From contig CAINHO010000024.1 of assembly GCA_903848935.1 (NCBI GenBank), positions 1 through 64,000 of the forward strand: 64,000 bases of DNA, read 5' to 3'. This stretch comes from an uncultured Pseudomonadota bacterium. GTDB lineage: Bacteria; Pseudomonadota; Gammaproteobacteria; Methylococcales; Methylomonadaceae. The position numbers and the translations under genes were made by a program. This document shows positions 9,715 to 20,309 of this stretch, in pieces; the first letter of the stretch is position 1; each line of letters opens with the position of its first letter. The notes under the pieces are model-generated. The model was not told where the DNA came from. It ran no database searches and saw only the letters and a list, made by a program, of their open reading frames with translations.

Positions 9715-10338
9715 TTATTTTTTAAAACGGATTGCAATTATCGCAGACAAAATCAGCACAATGATTGAAAAAATTAACAAAATTGTCATTGTTACACTGA
9801 TATTTTGCGATTGAACGGGCGCAATTTCAGGCAACGCTTCGAGCTGCTGCGCCACCGGTAAATCCAACATTACGTCTTTGGTCATCGGTGGATAACACAC
9901 ACCACGTTCGGCGCATCCTTGAAAATACGCGCGTAATTTAACCGTTTGTGCGCCATGATCTTCGCGCCACAGCGGTACATTAAAATTCAAGTCTTCGGAT
10001 AAAACCTCAACATCGCCAAAGGCTTCATCGTGTTTTGGCAAACCGTTTGGAATCGTATAATCGCCTAGTTTTACGCCGTCGCTGTTAAGCAATTCGAGTT
10101 TAATTTTCTCGCGATATAAATAATAATTCGGCGCAATTTCCCAACTCACAAACAACGTATTGCCATTTTTGACGTTGGCAGAAAACTCAAACGCTTGTTC
10201 AGGTTGTAATAATTCGTCACCAAATAAATTCAGTTTTAATTCCGCAGTGTTTCGCACTAATTGCTCAAGCGAATCAGCGGCGAAGGTTGGTGAATTGAAG
10301 GCAAAAATCGTTAAAAAAATTAAGAGGTAACGTGACAT
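9715..10338 (-). CDS. dsbD: Stand-alone DsbD N-terminal (alpha) domain with signal peptide and C-terminal anchor
   Basis: 207 aa. A signal peptide (about 1-20, cut near FAAD) leads to a periplasmic DsbD-alpha domain. It carries [11 protein letters not shown] (69-79) and the redox pair Cys142/Cys148 in [17 protein letters not shown], with the same six-residue spacing as the E. coli DsbD Cys103/Cys109 pair. A single hydrophobic helix (about 181-204) ends in RFKK. Full DsbD has eight membrane helices (beta) and a thioredoxin-like gamma domain, about 560 aa; these are absent. The gene overlaps cutA by 19 bp, and cutA-dsbD is the E. coli gene order, so this looks like a shortened dsbD. It still has a clean stop and a plausible anchor, so it may work with a separate CcdA-like protein. 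Confidence 0.85.
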   Translation of the reverse strand: MSRYLLIFLTIFAFNSPTFAADSLEQLVRNTAELKLNLFGDELLQPEQAFEFSANVKNGNTLFVSWEIAPNYYLYREKIKLELLNSDGVKLGDYTIPNGLPKHDEAFGDVEVLSEDLNFNVPLWREDHGAQTVKLRAYFQGCAERGVCYPPMTKDVMLDLPVAQQLEALPEIAPVQSQNISVTMTILLIFSIIVLILSAIIAIRFKK

Positions 10339-10646
10339 GAGCTTATCCAGTTTAAGTAATCGGGCAAACCTTGAGCAATCGGCAAGGCTATAATTTCTGG
10401 CACTTCGTAAGGGTGATTCGATTTTAACCAATTTTCAATCGCGGCATATTGATTCGTTTGTGCTTTGATAATCAGCAAATGTTCTTGCGTGGTTTCAATT
10501 TCACCTTGCCACGCATAAACCGAAGTCATCGCAGGTAAAATGTTCACACACGCCGCCAAATGTTGTGCAACTAAATCGTGAGCGCATTGTTCAGCACGCG
10601 CAAACTGTGGAAAAGTACACAAAATAATCTGATATTCAGTTGTCAT
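10320..10646 (-). CDS. cutA: CutA1-family divalent-cation tolerance protein
   Basis: 108 aa. The trimeric ferredoxin-like CutA1 family is shown by LAACVNILPAMTSVYAWQGEI (written across residues 32-52) and HPYEVPEIIALPI near the C-terminus. The ATG at 10644-10646 is preferred over an in-frame start 18 bp upstream. CutA was linked genetically to copper tolerance in E. coli, but its biochemical function is unsettled. It is upstream of and overlaps the DsbD-alpha gene, as in the E. coli cutA-dsbD locus. Confidence 0.94.
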   Translation of the reverse strand: MTTEYQIILCTFPQFARAEQCAHDLVAQHLAACVNILPAMTSVYAWQGEIETTQEHLLIIKAQTNQYAAIENWLKSNHPYEVPEIIALPIAQGLPDYLNWISSCHVTS

Positions 10647-10751
10647 GAGTCGCTTCGTTGCCAATCACAGGTAAAGCAACATTATCGTAGAAAAGTAGCG
10701 AGTTTGCCTTTATATTGTCGAAACATTCTTACCTTGAACCAAATTTTTACT

Positions 10752-11171
10752 ATGAATATCTTTCGTTCCCTTTTTATCACCATTATCGTGGTTTCTTTTT
10801 TAGAGCTTTATGTATTACTTGCCGTGGGTAGCGTATTGGGCGCATTCCCAACAATTTTTTTGATTATTATAAGCGCGGCATTGGGTTCGTTTTTGTTGAA
10901 ACAACAAGGGCTGGCGACATGGCAACGTTTTCAAACCTCGATTGCGCGGCAAGAAGTTCCGGCGTACGAATTAGCAGAAGGTTTTTTAATTTTACTAGGT
11001 GGCGCGTTATTACTTACGCCTGGTTTTATCACGGATGTGGTAGGTCTGATTTGTTTATTGCCTGCGTTACGTCAAAAAATAATCACTTACGCTATGCAAC
11101 ATTATTTCGTGGTGCCACCACAGAACAATGACAATGTTTTAGAAGGTGAATTCCGCAAAGATGTTGAATAA
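10752..11171 (+). CDS. fxsA: FxsA-family inner-membrane protein
   Basis: 139 aa with three or four membrane helices, starting MNIFRSLFITIIVV. The family core 'AEGFLILLGGALLLTPGFITD' spans about residues 76-96. In E. coli, over-expressed FxsA relieves phage T7 exclusion by the F plasmid; its normal role is unknown. The frame extends further upstream, but the ATG at 10752 gives the family-typical N-terminus. It is divergent from cutA and its stop abuts the ATG of the methyltransferase gene. Confidence 0.9.
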   Translation: MNIFRSLFITIIVVSFLELYVLLAVGSVLGAFPTIFLIIISAALGSFLLKQQGLATWQRFQTSIARQEVPAYELAEGFLILLGGALLLTPGFITDVVGLICLLPALRQKIITYAMQHYFVVPPQNNDNVLEGEFRKDVE

Positions 11172-11903
11172 ATGACACTATTACGCGCCCTCGCCTGCCA
11201 AACTCTCGCACTTTTGGTGACATTGAGTTTTGCTTATTGGCTGCCTATTTTTCACCAGCCGATTCCGTTTCTATTGATACAAAGCGGCTTTGCGGTGGTT
11301 GGCTCAATGTTATTGCGTCAACCGACATGGTGGATTCCAATTCATTTGTTATTCTTGCCGAGTGTATTTATTTGTTTCACGTTGGCGTTACCCGCATGGT
11401 TTTATTTACTCACGGTAATTGTGTTGACTCTGATTTTTTGGGGAACGATTCGCGGTGATGTACCGTTATTTCTGTCATCACCTGAAGTCGCGCAAGCCGT
11501 AACGCTTCTATTGCAACAAGAACGCGCCACAACGTTTGCAGATTTAGGCGCAGGTGTGGGGTCTGTCGCAATTCCCGTTGCCGAACAATTACCAGCTGTG
11601 AAAATTGAAGCGTGGGAACGTGCGCCATTACCGTGGTTAATCAGCGAGTGGCGCGGATGGTGTTTATCGAATTTCACTGCCTCACGTCGTAATTTCTTCG
11701 CTGCTGACTTTGGAAAATACGACGTAATTTTTGCATTTTTATCACCATTGGCGATACCAGAAGTCAGCGAAAAAATAAAAAGTGAAATGCAACCAGGAAC
11801 ATTGTTTGTGTCATCCTCATTTCCCGCGCCGAATTGGCAACCCGAAAGTATTCAACACATTAAAGATCGCCGAAAAACGGTATTATTTTGTTATCGAATT
11901 TAA
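11172..11903 (+). CDS. Membrane-anchored class I SAM-dependent methyltransferase of unknown substrate
   Basis: 243 aa. About three or four hydrophobic helices occupy residues 5-92. A Rossmann methyltransferase core follows, with SAM-binding motif I ADLGAGVGS (123-131), the acidic end of strand beta-2 in IEAWER (145-150) and a motif-IV-like DVIFAFLSP (184-192). The catalytic-site residues do not point to a substrate. It starts at the base after the fxsA stop, so the two are probably co-translated membrane proteins. Its 3' end overlaps the convergent uvrD end by 4 bp. Confidence 0.8.
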   Translation: MTLLRALACQTLALLVTLSFAYWLPIFHQPIPFLLIQSGFAVVGSMLLRQPTWWIPIHLLFLPSVFICFTLALPAWFYLLTVIVLTLIFWGTIRGDVPLFLSSPEVAQAVTLLLQQERATTFADLGAGVGSVAIPVAEQLPAVKIEAWERAPLPWLISEWRGWCLSNFTASRRNFFAADFGKYDVIFAFLSPLAIPEVSEKIKSEMQPGTLFVSSSFPAPNWQPESIQHIKDRRKTVLFCYRI

Positions 11904-14068
11904 AGGTAAATGGTCATCAACCAACGCTCACCATCCCGAAATTTAATCAACGCCCTTTCCTTTTCATCTTCGCCTTCGATATTTAAAATTACTCCGCGAC
12001 CAAACGTGACATGATCAATATGCTGTCCCTTTTGATAACGGCTGTCCGTTTTAATCTCAGGCGACAATTTTGTCGTAGATACAACAGGTTTTCTCGCCGT
12101 AACTGGGTACGATACGTCACTTTTAGGGCGAACTTCGTCGAGAAACGCGGCTGGAAGCTCTCCTAAAAATCGTGATTTTCTCGGAAAAGATTCTCGTCCA
12201 TATAAAAAACGTTTTTCAGCATGTGTAATGTGCAATTTTTGCATTGCTCGCGTAATACCGACGTAGCATAAACGACGTTCTTCTTCTAAACGTCCTGCGT
12301 TACTTGTTGATTGTTGTGCTGGAAATAAGCCTTCTTCTACGCCCACCAAAAAGACTAACGGAAATTCCAAACCTTTTGCGGTATGCAACGTCATTAGTTG
12401 TACACAATCCTCAAATTCATCGGCTTGTGATTCGCTCGATTCTAAAACCGCGTAACTTAGAAATGCCGCTAATTCAGACAAATTTTCTTCTTCATCGGGT
12501 TTGTATTTAAATGCCGCCGCCGCGTTTACCAATTCTTTTAAGTTTTCAACTTTATCCACACTTTTTTCGACTTTATCTTGCGAATAAAACGCCATCAAAC
12601 CGCTTTGCTCAATGACAAAATGAACTTTTTCAGCCAAAGACAGCCCCATTGTTCTACTTTCAAATTGCATAATTAAATTTAAAAAATTAGATAACGCATT
12701 TCCCGCACGAGAACTTAACCGCTGCTGGTTATCAGACAACAAAAGAGCTGCAGTCCATAATGAAACCTGTTGTTCATTTGCCAATTGGCGTAGCAAATCA
12801 ATCGTTTTTGAACCCATACCGCGTGTGGGCGTATTTACAATACGATCAAACGCCGCGTCGTCATCGGAGTTAGCCAACAAACGTAAATAGGCAAGCGCGT
12901 TTTTAATTTCGGCACGATCGAAAAACCGTAATCCGCCGTAAACCCGATACGGTGTTTTGGTCAGCATCAATTGTTCTTCAAACTGACGCGATTGCGCGTT
13001 AGAACGGTATAAAATCGCTACATTGGAGCGTTTGTTTCCCGCTTCAACCCAACGACGAATTTGTCCCACGACATATTTTGCTTCATCTTTTTCGTCATAC
13101 GCGGCATAAACCGCAATTTTTTCGCCATCGGACGCTTCCGTCCACAAGACTTTGCCCAGGCGTCCTTGGTTATTTGTAATAATGGCGTTTGCTGCTTTGA
13201 GAATTGAACCTGTTGAACGGTAATTTTGTTCTAATTTGATGATTTGATGCTGCGGATATTCTCGTTGAAATTTATAAATGTTTTCGATTTTCGCGCCACG
13301 CCAACCATAAATCGATTGGTCATCATCGCCCACTATAAACATATTATCTCTAGCAGGACTTAATAATGTCAGCCACGCATATTGAATGTGGTTCGTGTCT
13401 TGAAATTCATCAACGTGAATTTGACTGAATCGGTTTTGATATTGAGCGAGTAATAATTCATCGTCGCGTAACAATTCATAAACTCGCAACAACAATTCCG
13501 CAAAATCAACCACGCCAGAACGTTCACATAACGCTTCATATTCTCGGTAAATTCGCAGAAAACGAATGGCATTGTGGTCATCACCGACCATCACATCTTT
13601 GCTGCGTAAACCCGCATCTTTTTGCTCATTGATAAACCACTGAATTTCTTTCGCGGGTAATTCTTTCTGATCAATTTTTAAATCGTCCAACACACGTTTG
13701 ATTAAACGTTGCTGGTCATTAGAATCGAGAACTTGAAAATCCTTTGGCAAACGGGCTTGTTCAGCATGTCGACGCAAGAGACGATGTGCGATGCCATGAA
13801 ATGTGCCAATCCACATTTCAGATGCACTGTTTTCTAATAAATTTTCAATTCGCCCACGCATTTCATTAGCGGCTTTATTGGTAAACGTTACCGCAAGAAT
13901 ACTTTGCGGTGACACCTCGTGGACTTTAATTTGCCAAACAATTCGATGTACTAAAACTCGCGTTTTACCACTACCCGCACCAGCCAAAACCAACATGGCT
14001 TTCGAAGGAGCTGTAACTGCGGCGCGTTGTGCATCGTTTAGCGATGCGATAATCGGAGTTATATCCAT
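11900..14068 (-). CDS. uvrD: DNA helicase II (UvrD), superfamily 1A 3'-5' helicase
   Basis: 722 aa. The Q motif LNDAQRAAV (10-18), Walker A GAGSGKT (30-36), Walker B DEFQD (220-224) and LVGVEEGLFP near the C-terminal motif region are visible. The protein ends in the UvrD-type C-terminal domain (HVTFGRGVILNIEG then WLMTIYL), which favours UvrD over Rep. It unwinds DNA in mismatch and nucleotide excision repair. Start chosen at MDITPIIASL (14066-14068); an upstream in-frame extension does not look like the family. Confidence 0.95.
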   Translation of the reverse strand: MDITPIIASLNDAQRAAVTAPSKAMLVLAGAGSGKTRVLVHRIVWQIKVHEVSPQSILAVTFTNKAANEMRGRIENLLENSASEMWIGTFHGIAHRLLRRHAEQARLPKDFQVLDSNDQQRLIKRVLDDLKIDQKELPAKEIQWFINEQKDAGLRSKDVMVGDDHNAIRFLRIYREYEALCERSGVVDFAELLLRVYELLRDDELLLAQYQNRFSQIHVDEFQDTNHIQYAWLTLLSPARDNMFIVGDDDQSIYGWRGAKIENIYKFQREYPQHQIIKLEQNYRSTGSILKAANAIITNNQGRLGKVLWTEASDGEKIAVYAAYDEKDEAKYVVGQIRRWVEAGNKRSNVAILYRSNAQSRQFEEQLMLTKTPYRVYGGLRFFDRAEIKNALAYLRLLANSDDDAAFDRIVNTPTRGMGSKTIDLLRQLANEQQVSLWTAALLLSDNQQRLSSRAGNALSNFLNLIMQFESRTMGLSLAEKVHFVIEQSGLMAFYSQDKVEKSVDKVENLKELVNAAAAFKYKPDEEENLSELAAFLSYAVLESSESQADEFEDCVQLMTLHTAKGLEFPLVFLVGVEEGLFPAQQSTSNAGRLEEERRLCYVGITRAMQKLHITHAEKRFLYGRESFPRKSRFLGELPAAFLDEVRPKSDVSYPVTARKPVVSTTKLSPEIKTDSRYQKGQHIDHVTFGRGVILNIEGEDEKERALIKFRDGERWLMTIYL

Positions 14069-14174
14069 AATTTTTGATTGCAGATTTTTAGCAGCTGTGT
14101 ATAGTTCGAAGGCAGACAAAGCCGGTTATTCGGCTTGTTTTTTGATAACAACATTACACAGAGAAGGTTTTAAA

Positions 14175-14375
14175 ATGAGTTTTGATTATAAACGTTTGTT
14201 TAAATTTGAATTGAACTTAGACGACAAACAAAAAAAATACCGTCTATACGGTGGTGTAGCAGCATTATTAGTGTCCGTATTCACCGCGAGTATTCCTTTG
14301 TTGCTTATTGGTTTAGCAATGACAGCAATGGGCTATTCTGGCTGGTGTCCGATTTGCTCTGCGCTTCAAAAGTAA
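14175..14375 (+). CDS. Small DUF2892-like membrane protein
   Basis: 66 aa. A charged N-terminal third (SFDYKRLFKFELN..DDKQKKYR) is followed by a hydrophobic hairpin (about 26-56) with the family-like ending MGYSGWCPICSALQK. DUF2892 domains are also found as the membrane part of YgaP-type rhodaneses, but no rhodanese domain is present here. The two cysteines (CPIC) could bind metal or be redox-active; that is a guess. An AGAAGG sequence precedes the ATG at 14175. The gene stands alone between divergent uvrD and the DUF3422 gene. Confidence 0.75.
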   Translation: MSFDYKRLFKFELNLDDKQKKYRLYGGVAALLVSVFTASIPLLLIGLAMTAMGYSGWCPICSALQK

Positions 14376-14386
14376 TCATATCGCTA

Positions 14387-14415
14387 ACGCATTATCAATT
14401 AACATGATAATGCGT
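14387..14415. terminator. Inverted repeat after the DUF2892 gene
   Basis: ACGCATTATCA (14387-14397) pairs perfectly with TGATAATGCGT (14405-14415) around 7 nt. It lies 11 bp after the stop of the DUF2892 gene and ahead of the DUF3422 gene. No T run follows, so it may be a factor-dependent terminator, an mRNA-stabilising hairpin or an operator. Confidence 0.45.
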
Positions 14416-14452
14416 CCCGACTGACTTTCATTGACCTACCCGCCTTTTTTCT

Positions 14453-15751
14453 GTGACGACTATTTACCCTATTCCTGAAAATCACGCACAACGTTTTGTG
14501 CTACACAACGAAGTTCATGCCCGTTCGTCAATAATTAAAGGCTTACCTGGTCGCGCCAGTCATTTGGCATTATCGCGATCTAACGACGAGAAAATTCATG
14601 AACGTCAGCATTTAAACCAACTTTGCGAACGCTTTGGTGTTGCGGCACCGGCACAAGATGCCGATCATTTCAGCGCGACGTTTGACACCTTTCAAATTCG
14701 GTGGGAACAGCATGGCGAATTCAGCACTTACACATTTTATGTGCAAGGTGCAGAAGAAAATCCTTTTGCCGAACCTGCGTTAAAAAAAGTACCCGTTGAT
14801 TGGCTGTCCACAATGACAGGAAAAATCCTCGTTGCCACTCACGCAACCATTTTACCCGCAAATGAAAATGCGCCAGATTTGAGCGAAATTGCACCGCATT
14901 TTGCGAATAATTCGCTCGTCGGTTCGACAGTGACGGGCGGGGCAGCAAGTGTATTCACAGATTTTCGGATTCACGTCGATGGATTTAGTCGCTTTTTGAT
15001 TGTGAATCAAAATTTGCGGGTCGAGCAAGGCGCAAGGTTAATGCACCGGCTATTTGAAATTGAGGTTTATCGTGTTTTGGCGTTACTTGCGTTTCCAATT
15101 GCCAAGAAACTTTATCCTGAACTCAAAAAAGCGGATCAACAGCTTTACACCATTACCAATGCGATGACGCAATCAGCCGGCAATGACGCAAAATTACTCG
15201 ATGAATTGACGATGCTTGCGGCGGAAATTGAAAATCATGTGTCGAGTAATCACTTGCGTTTTGCAGCGGCAAATGCGTATTACAATTTAGTTGAACAACG
15301 TCTAATTGATTTGCGCGAAGTACGGATTCAAGGTATTCAAACAATAGGCGAGTTTATCAATCGGCGGCTTGAACCAGCGGTAAATACTTGCCGCTCCACG
15401 GCGAGTCGCTTCACATCGCTCTCGGAACGAGTCGGCAATGCCAGCCAATTGTTACGTACGCGCGTGGATATTATTATCGAGCGACAAAATCAGGGCTTGC
15501 TCACGTCGATGGATTTACGCGCAAAAATGCAATTACGAATGCAACAAATGGTCGAAGGTATTTCAATCGTCGCCATTACTTATTACGCCGCGAGTTTAAT
15601 TTACGCTATGACGGGAACGCTGCACGCTTTAGGCTGGGATGTTAATCCAGAAATTGTCGAAGGCGCGTCCGTGCCGTTTATTTTGGTAGGTATCGGCTTG
15701 GGTTTTAAACGCATTCACCACATTATTAAAAATACGACCGACGTGTCGTAA
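14453..15751 (+). CDS. DUF3422-family protein with C-terminal membrane helices
   Basis: 432 aa, starting at a GTG with no clear ribosome-binding site; an in-frame TGA at 14432 rules out an upstream start. The N-terminus (HNEVHARSS near residues 17-25) is the recognisable DUF3422 signature. The middle is mostly helical, with a likely coiled coil around 230-350. Two hydrophobic helices near 373-394 and 400-420 suggest membrane attachment with a long cytoplasmic part. The family has no established function. Confidence 0.8.
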   Translation: MTTIYPIPENHAQRFVLHNEVHARSSIIKGLPGRASHLALSRSNDEKIHERQHLNQLCERFGVAAPAQDADHFSATFDTFQIRWEQHGEFSTYTFYVQGAEENPFAEPALKKVPVDWLSTMTGKILVATHATILPANENAPDLSEIAPHFANNSLVGSTVTGGAASVFTDFRIHVDGFSRFLIVNQNLRVEQGARLMHRLFEIEVYRVLALLAFPIAKKLYPELKKADQQLYTITNAMTQSAGNDAKLLDELTMLAAEIENHVSSNHLRFAAANAYYNLVEQRLIDLREVRIQGIQTIGEFINRRLEPAVNTCRSTASRFTSLSERVGNASQLLRTRVDIIIERQNQGLLTSMDLRAKMQLRMQQMVEGISIVAITYYAASLIYAMTGTLHALGWDVNPEIVEGASVPFILVGIGLGFKRIHHIIKNTTDVS

Positions 15752-15780
15752 CTCGTTTTTTCGAGCGTTACCCTTATAAT
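15748..15780 (+). promoter_or_regulatory. Possible terminator of the DUF3422 gene and -10 element for dnaJ
   Basis: An imperfect hairpin (GTAACTCG, T run, CGAGCGTTAC; 15748-15771) overlaps the DUF3422 stop. It is followed by a consensus TATAAT at 15775-15780, 45 bp before the dnaJ ATG. No good -35 hexamer lies at 16-18 bp, and no heat-shock sigma32 -10 sequence is evident, so this is only a tentative promoter. Confidence 0.35.
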
Positions 15781-15825
15781 ACAAAGGTTCAATCCTAATC
15801 CTTTCAATTCTCAACATCTGAGTTT

Positions 15826-16965
15826 ATGGCAACTAAAGAAGATTTTTACAAAATACTCAACGTCGAACGCAACGCGAGTGACGCTGAAATTAAAAAAAGT
15901 TATCGCAGTTTGGCGATGAAACATCATCCCGATCGCAATGTAGATAATCCAGTAGCGGCGGAAGAAAAATTTAAACAAATTAAAGAGGCTTACGAAATTT
16001 TATCTGATCCCAAAAAACGCGCTGCTTATGATCAATTTGGTCATGCAGGCGTGGATCAATCGATGGGCGGTGGACGGGGCGGAAGCGGCGATTTTGGTGA
16101 TGCGTTCAGTGATATTTTCGGGGATATGTTTGGCAGACGCGGTGGAAATGGCGGCGGGCAACAAGGCGGACAACGTGGTTCGGATTTACGTTATAACCTC
16201 GAAATTTCCTTAGAAGAAGCTGTTGCAGGCACCGAGCAAAAAATTCGTATTCCGGTGTTAGTAACTTGTGGCGATTGCTCAGGTTCTGGCGCGAAAAAAG
16301 GTTCTTCGCCCGTAACATGTTCAATGTGTCATGGACACGGACAAGTTAGAATGCAACAAGGTTTTTTCACCGTTCAACAAACTTGCCCAACGTGTCGCGG
16401 TACCGGCAAACAAATCAAAGATCCGTGCGGTAAATGTTATGGTCAAGGGCGTATTAAAGACGAAAAAACGTTGTCTGCGAAAATACCAGCCGGTGTTGAT
16501 ACGGGCGATCGTATTCGCTTATCGGGTGAAGGTGAAGCCGGACAAATGGGCGCACCATCGGGCGATTTATACATCGAAATTCACGTCAGACAACACGCTA
16601 TTTTCAAACGTGATGGCGCAAATTTATCGTGCGAAGTGCCAATTAGTTTTGTCACCGCCTGTTTAGGTGGAGAAATTGAAGTTCCTACATTAGGCGGCAA
16701 AGTCTTATTAAAAATTCCCGCTGAAACACAAACAGGAAAATTATTCCGTTTACGCGGCAAAGGTGTAAAACCCGTTCGAGGTGGTCCAGTCGGTGATTTA
16801 ATTTGCAAAGTGTTAATCGAAACGCCCGTTAATTTAACTGCTGAACAAAAATCTTTGGTAGAGAAATTAGACGAGTCGCTCTTAAGTAACGGCAAACATC
16901 ACAGCCCACAAGAGTCTTCGTGGATCAGCAGTGTGAAAAACTTTTTTGATAAAGTGACGGGGTAG
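15826..16965 (+). CDS. dnaJ: Chaperone DnaJ (type I Hsp40)
   Basis: 379 aa co-chaperone that delivers clients to DnaK and stimulates its ATPase. The J domain (1-70) has HPD at 34-36, and a Gly/Phe-rich linker runs over about 72-118. Four CxxCxGxG zinc repeats are present (Cys148/151, 165/168, 187/190, 201/204), then the C-terminal client-binding domains. All diagnostic residues are present. dnaK and grpE, commonly upstream, are not here; dapB follows after 7 bp, a pairing seen in other gammaproteobacteria. Confidence 0.98.
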   Translation: MATKEDFYKILNVERNASDAEIKKSYRSLAMKHHPDRNVDNPVAAEEKFKQIKEAYEILSDPKKRAAYDQFGHAGVDQSMGGGRGGSGDFGDAFSDIFGDMFGRRGGNGGGQQGGQRGSDLRYNLEISLEEAVAGTEQKIRIPVLVTCGDCSGSGAKKGSSPVTCSMCHGHGQVRMQQGFFTVQQTCPTCRGTGKQIKDPCGKCYGQGRIKDEKTLSAKIPAGVDTGDRIRLSGEGEAGQMGAPSGDLYIEIHVRQHAIFKRDGANLSCEVPISFVTACLGGEIEVPTLGGKVLLKIPAETQTGKLFRLRGKGVKPVRGGPVGDLICKVLIETPVNLTAEQKSLVEKLDESLLSNGKHHSPQESSWISSVKNFFDKVTG

Positions 16966-16969
16966 GTAA

Positions 16970-17785
<816 letters not shown>

Positions 17786-17794
17786 AAATTAGGC

Positions 17795-17826
17795 AAAAAA
17801 AACGCCTGTTAAGCAGGCGTTTTTTA
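17795..17826. terminator. Bidirectional intrinsic terminator, dapB / rplQ
   Basis: ACGCCTG (17802-17808) pairs with CAGGCGT (17814-17820) around a 5-nt loop. An A run lies on the left and a T run on the right, so it works on both strands. It ends dnaJ-dapB from one side and the long ribosomal-protein transcript from the other. Confidence 0.9.
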
Positions 17827-17844
17827 AACATAGATTTTACAGAC

Positions 17845-18207
17845 TTAAACTTCTCTATCAACAAGTTCAACATACGCCATAGGCGCATTGTCCCCTGCTC
17901 TGAAGCCGCATTTCATAATGCGTAAATAACCGCCTGCTCTATTTTTGTAGCGTGGACCTAATTCGTTAAACAATTTGGTAACCATATCACGGTCACGCAA
18001 ACGAGCAAAAGCTAAACGTCTTTTAGCGACGTTGTCTTCTTTTGATAAAGTAATCAACGGCTCAGCATAACTTCTAAGTTCTTTTGCCTTAGGTAACGTG
18101 GTTTTGATTAACTCATGTTTAAATAATGAGTTTGTCATGTTGCTGAACAGTGCCTTACGGTGGCTACTGTTCATATTGAGCTGTCTACCAGATTTACGAT
18201 GTCTCAT
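17845..18207 (-). CDS. rplQ: 50S ribosomal protein L17
   Basis: 120 aa, [20 protein letters not shown]. Standard bacterial L17 length and start. It is the last gene of the alpha operon (rpsM-rpsK-rpsD-rpoA-rplQ), 18 bp after rpoA and directly before the terminator that closes the ribosomal block. Confidence 0.98.
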   Translation of the reverse strand: MRHRKSGRQLNMNSSHRKALFSNMTNSLFKHELIKTTLPKAKELRSYAEPLITLSKEDNVAKRRLAFARLRDRDMVTKLFNELGPRYKNRAGGYLRIMKCGFRAGDNAPMAYVELVDREV

Positions 18208-18225
18208 TTTGGAATGACCTAAAAT

Positions 18226-19239
18226 TTAATGTGATATGGATTGATTATGTTCAGCGAGATGTTCGGGAGGCCAATTTTCAAGACGCATTCCCAACGACAA
18301 CCCTTTCAATGCGAGAATATCTTTAATTTCTGTTAATGATTTCCTGCCTAGATTAGGCGTTTTCAATAATTCAACTTCTGTACGCTGAATTAAATCGCCG
18401 ATATAAAAAATATTTTCAGCTTTCAAACAATTCGCTGAACGCACCGTCAATTCTAAATCATCCACAGGACGTAACAGTACAGGATCTATAGATTCATCTG
18501 GTGATGAATATTCAACTCTGGGTTGTTCAGTTACCTTTTCAAAATCGACAAATACAGAAAGCTGATCATGAATAATTGTCGCAGCAAGTTTAATCGTTTG
18601 CTCGGGATCAACGGTACCATTTGTTTCTAAGTCAATAATCAACTTATCTAAATTGGTGCGTTGTTCGACGCGCGTACTTTCCACTTGATAAGAAACGCGC
18701 ACTACAGGACTAAAAGAGGCATCTAAATGTAACGTACCGACAGGAAAATTAACGTCTGAATTTAGTTTTCGAATACTTGCAGGTTCATAACCACGCCCAC
18801 GCCCTACTCTGATTTTCATAGTCAATACGCCCGAATGCGTCAAATTAGCAATCACTAAATCAGGATTTAAAATTTCCACGAAAGATGGCAAGCTAATATC
18901 CGCTGCGGTAACCACACCTGCCCCACTTTTAGATAACGTTAATTCAGCGTCATCTTTAGAATGAACCACAATTGCCAGCTTCTTTAAATTCAGTAGAACG
19001 TCAATAACGTCTTCATGTATACCTTCTATTGTGGTGTACTCATGTAGAACGCCATCGATTTCCACCGACGTAACAGCACAACCTGGAATGGTTGATAAAA
19101 GAACACGCCTCAACGCATTCCCCAACGAATGCCCAAAACCACGTTCTAAAGGTTCAATGATAATCCTTGAGTGATTTGGCGATTCGCTCACAACTTCAAC
19201 CAATTTAGGTTTAAGCAAATTAGGGATAGAACTAAGCAT
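18226..19239 (-). CDS. rpoA: RNA polymerase alpha subunit
   Basis: 337 aa. The N-terminal dimerisation domain includes [21 protein letters not shown] (split around residues 28-48). A linker follows, then the C-terminal domain that binds UP elements and activators ([20 protein letters not shown] region, about 267-286). Standard place between rpsD and rplQ. In E. coli the operon is repressed by S4; the same control is likely but is not shown by the sequence. Confidence 0.98.
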   Translation of the reverse strand: MLSSIPNLLKPKLVEVVSESPNHSRIIIEPLERGFGHSLGNALRRVLLSTIPGCAVTSVEIDGVLHEYTTIEGIHEDVIDVLLNLKKLAIVVHSKDDAELTLSKSGAGVVTAADISLPSFVEILNPDLVIANLTHSGVLTMKIRVGRGRGYEPASIRKLNSDVNFPVGTLHLDASFSPVVRVSYQVESTRVEQRTNLDKLIIDLETNGTVDPEQTIKLAATIIHDQLSVFVDFEKVTEQPRVEYSSPDESIDPVLLRPVDDLELTVRSANCLKAENIFYIGDLIQRTEVELLKTPNLGRKSLTEIKDILALKGLSLGMRLENWPPEHLAEHNQSISH

Positions 19240-19260
19240 TTGTATTCCTCGGAACCATAA

Positions 19261-19881
19261 TTATTTAGAGTAAAGTTCCACAACGAGTTGTTCGTTAATA
19301 TCAGTCCCTAAATCAACTCTGTCAGGTAGACTAGTAAATGTTCCTGTCATGTCTTTAGAATTGACACTAACCCAAACAGGAAAACCGTACTGTTCAGTAA
19401 CCACCAACGCATCAATGATACGTTGTTGTTTTTTAGCTTTTTCTCTAATCGTTAATACGTCGCCAGGAGAAACCTGATAAGACGGGACATTGATAAGTGA
19501 ACTATTCACTTGAATTAATTTATGTGATACAAGCTGACGGGCTTCAGCACGAGTACTTGCAAAGCCCATGCGATAAACCACATTGTCCAACCGTGACTCT
19601 AAAAGATTCAATAGATTTTCACCTGTTGCACCTTTTTTCAAATCGGCTGATTTGTAGTAGTTTCTGAATTGTTTTTCCAATACACCGTAAATTCGACGCA
19701 ACCGTTGCTTAGCACGCAACTGTGTTGCGTAATCAGAATTTCTAGCACGTTTCGTGCCATGCTGACCTGGTCTTTGGTCTAATTTACATTTATTTTCCAG
19801 AGACTTCCCTCTGCTTTTCAAAAATAAATCAGTACCTTCTCTGCGACTCAATTTACAAGTAGGACCTAGATATCTTGCCAT
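19261..19881 (-). CDS. rpsD: 30S ribosomal protein S4
   Basis: 206 aa, [20 protein letters not shown]. The S4 RNA-binding domain lies at about 96-160 ([20 protein letters not shown]). It is a primary 16S rRNA binder and, in E. coli, the translational repressor of the alpha operon. Full length. Confidence 0.98.
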   Translation of the reverse strand: MARYLGPTCKLSRREGTDLFLKSRGKSLENKCKLDQRPGQHGTKRARNSDYATQLRAKQRLRRIYGVLEKQFRNYYKSADLKKGATGENLLNLLESRLDNVVYRMGFASTRAEARQLVSHKLIQVNSSLINVPSYQVSPGDVLTIREKAKKQQRIIDALVVTEQYGFPVWVSVNSKDMTGTFTSLPDRVDLGTDINEQLVVELYSK

Positions 19882-19898
19882 GTTAATACTCCAGTTTG

Positions 19899-20285
19899 CT
19901 ACACACGTCGTTTTTTAGGTGGACGGCAACCGTTATGAGGAATTGGCGTCACATCAATAATATTGTTAATTTTAAAGCCCAAGTTATTTAAAGAGCGCAC
20001 CGCAGATTCACGACCTGGACCTGGACCTTTAATTAACACATCAAGATTTTTCATCCCGTATTCTTGCGCAACTGAACCCGCTTTTTCAGCGGCAACCTGT
20101 GCGGCAAAAGGTGTACTTTTCCGCGAACCGCGAAATCCCGAACCACCCGAAGTAGCCCAAGAAAGTGCATTACCTTTTCTATCGGTAATGGTGATGATTG
20201 TATTATTAAACGACGCATGGACATGCGCGATACCATCCGCGACTTCTTTTTTTATACGTTTTCTTGAACGATTTTGACTAGCCAT
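19899..20285 (-). CDS. rpsK: 30S ribosomal protein S11
   Basis: 128 aa, with the family motif [13 protein letters not shown] near 88-100 and the conserved basic tail [13 protein letters not shown]. It sits on the 30S platform. Alpha operon, between rpsM and rpsD. Confidence 0.98.
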   Translation of the reverse strand: MASQNRSRKRIKKEVADGIAHVHASFNNTIITITDRKGNALSWATSGGSGFRGSRKSTPFAAQVAAEKAGSVAQEYGMKNLDVLIKGPGPGRESAVRSLNNLGFKINNIIDVTPIPHNGCRPPKKRRV

Positions 20286-20309
20286 TAGTTCAGACTCTTA
20301 AAAGTGGTG

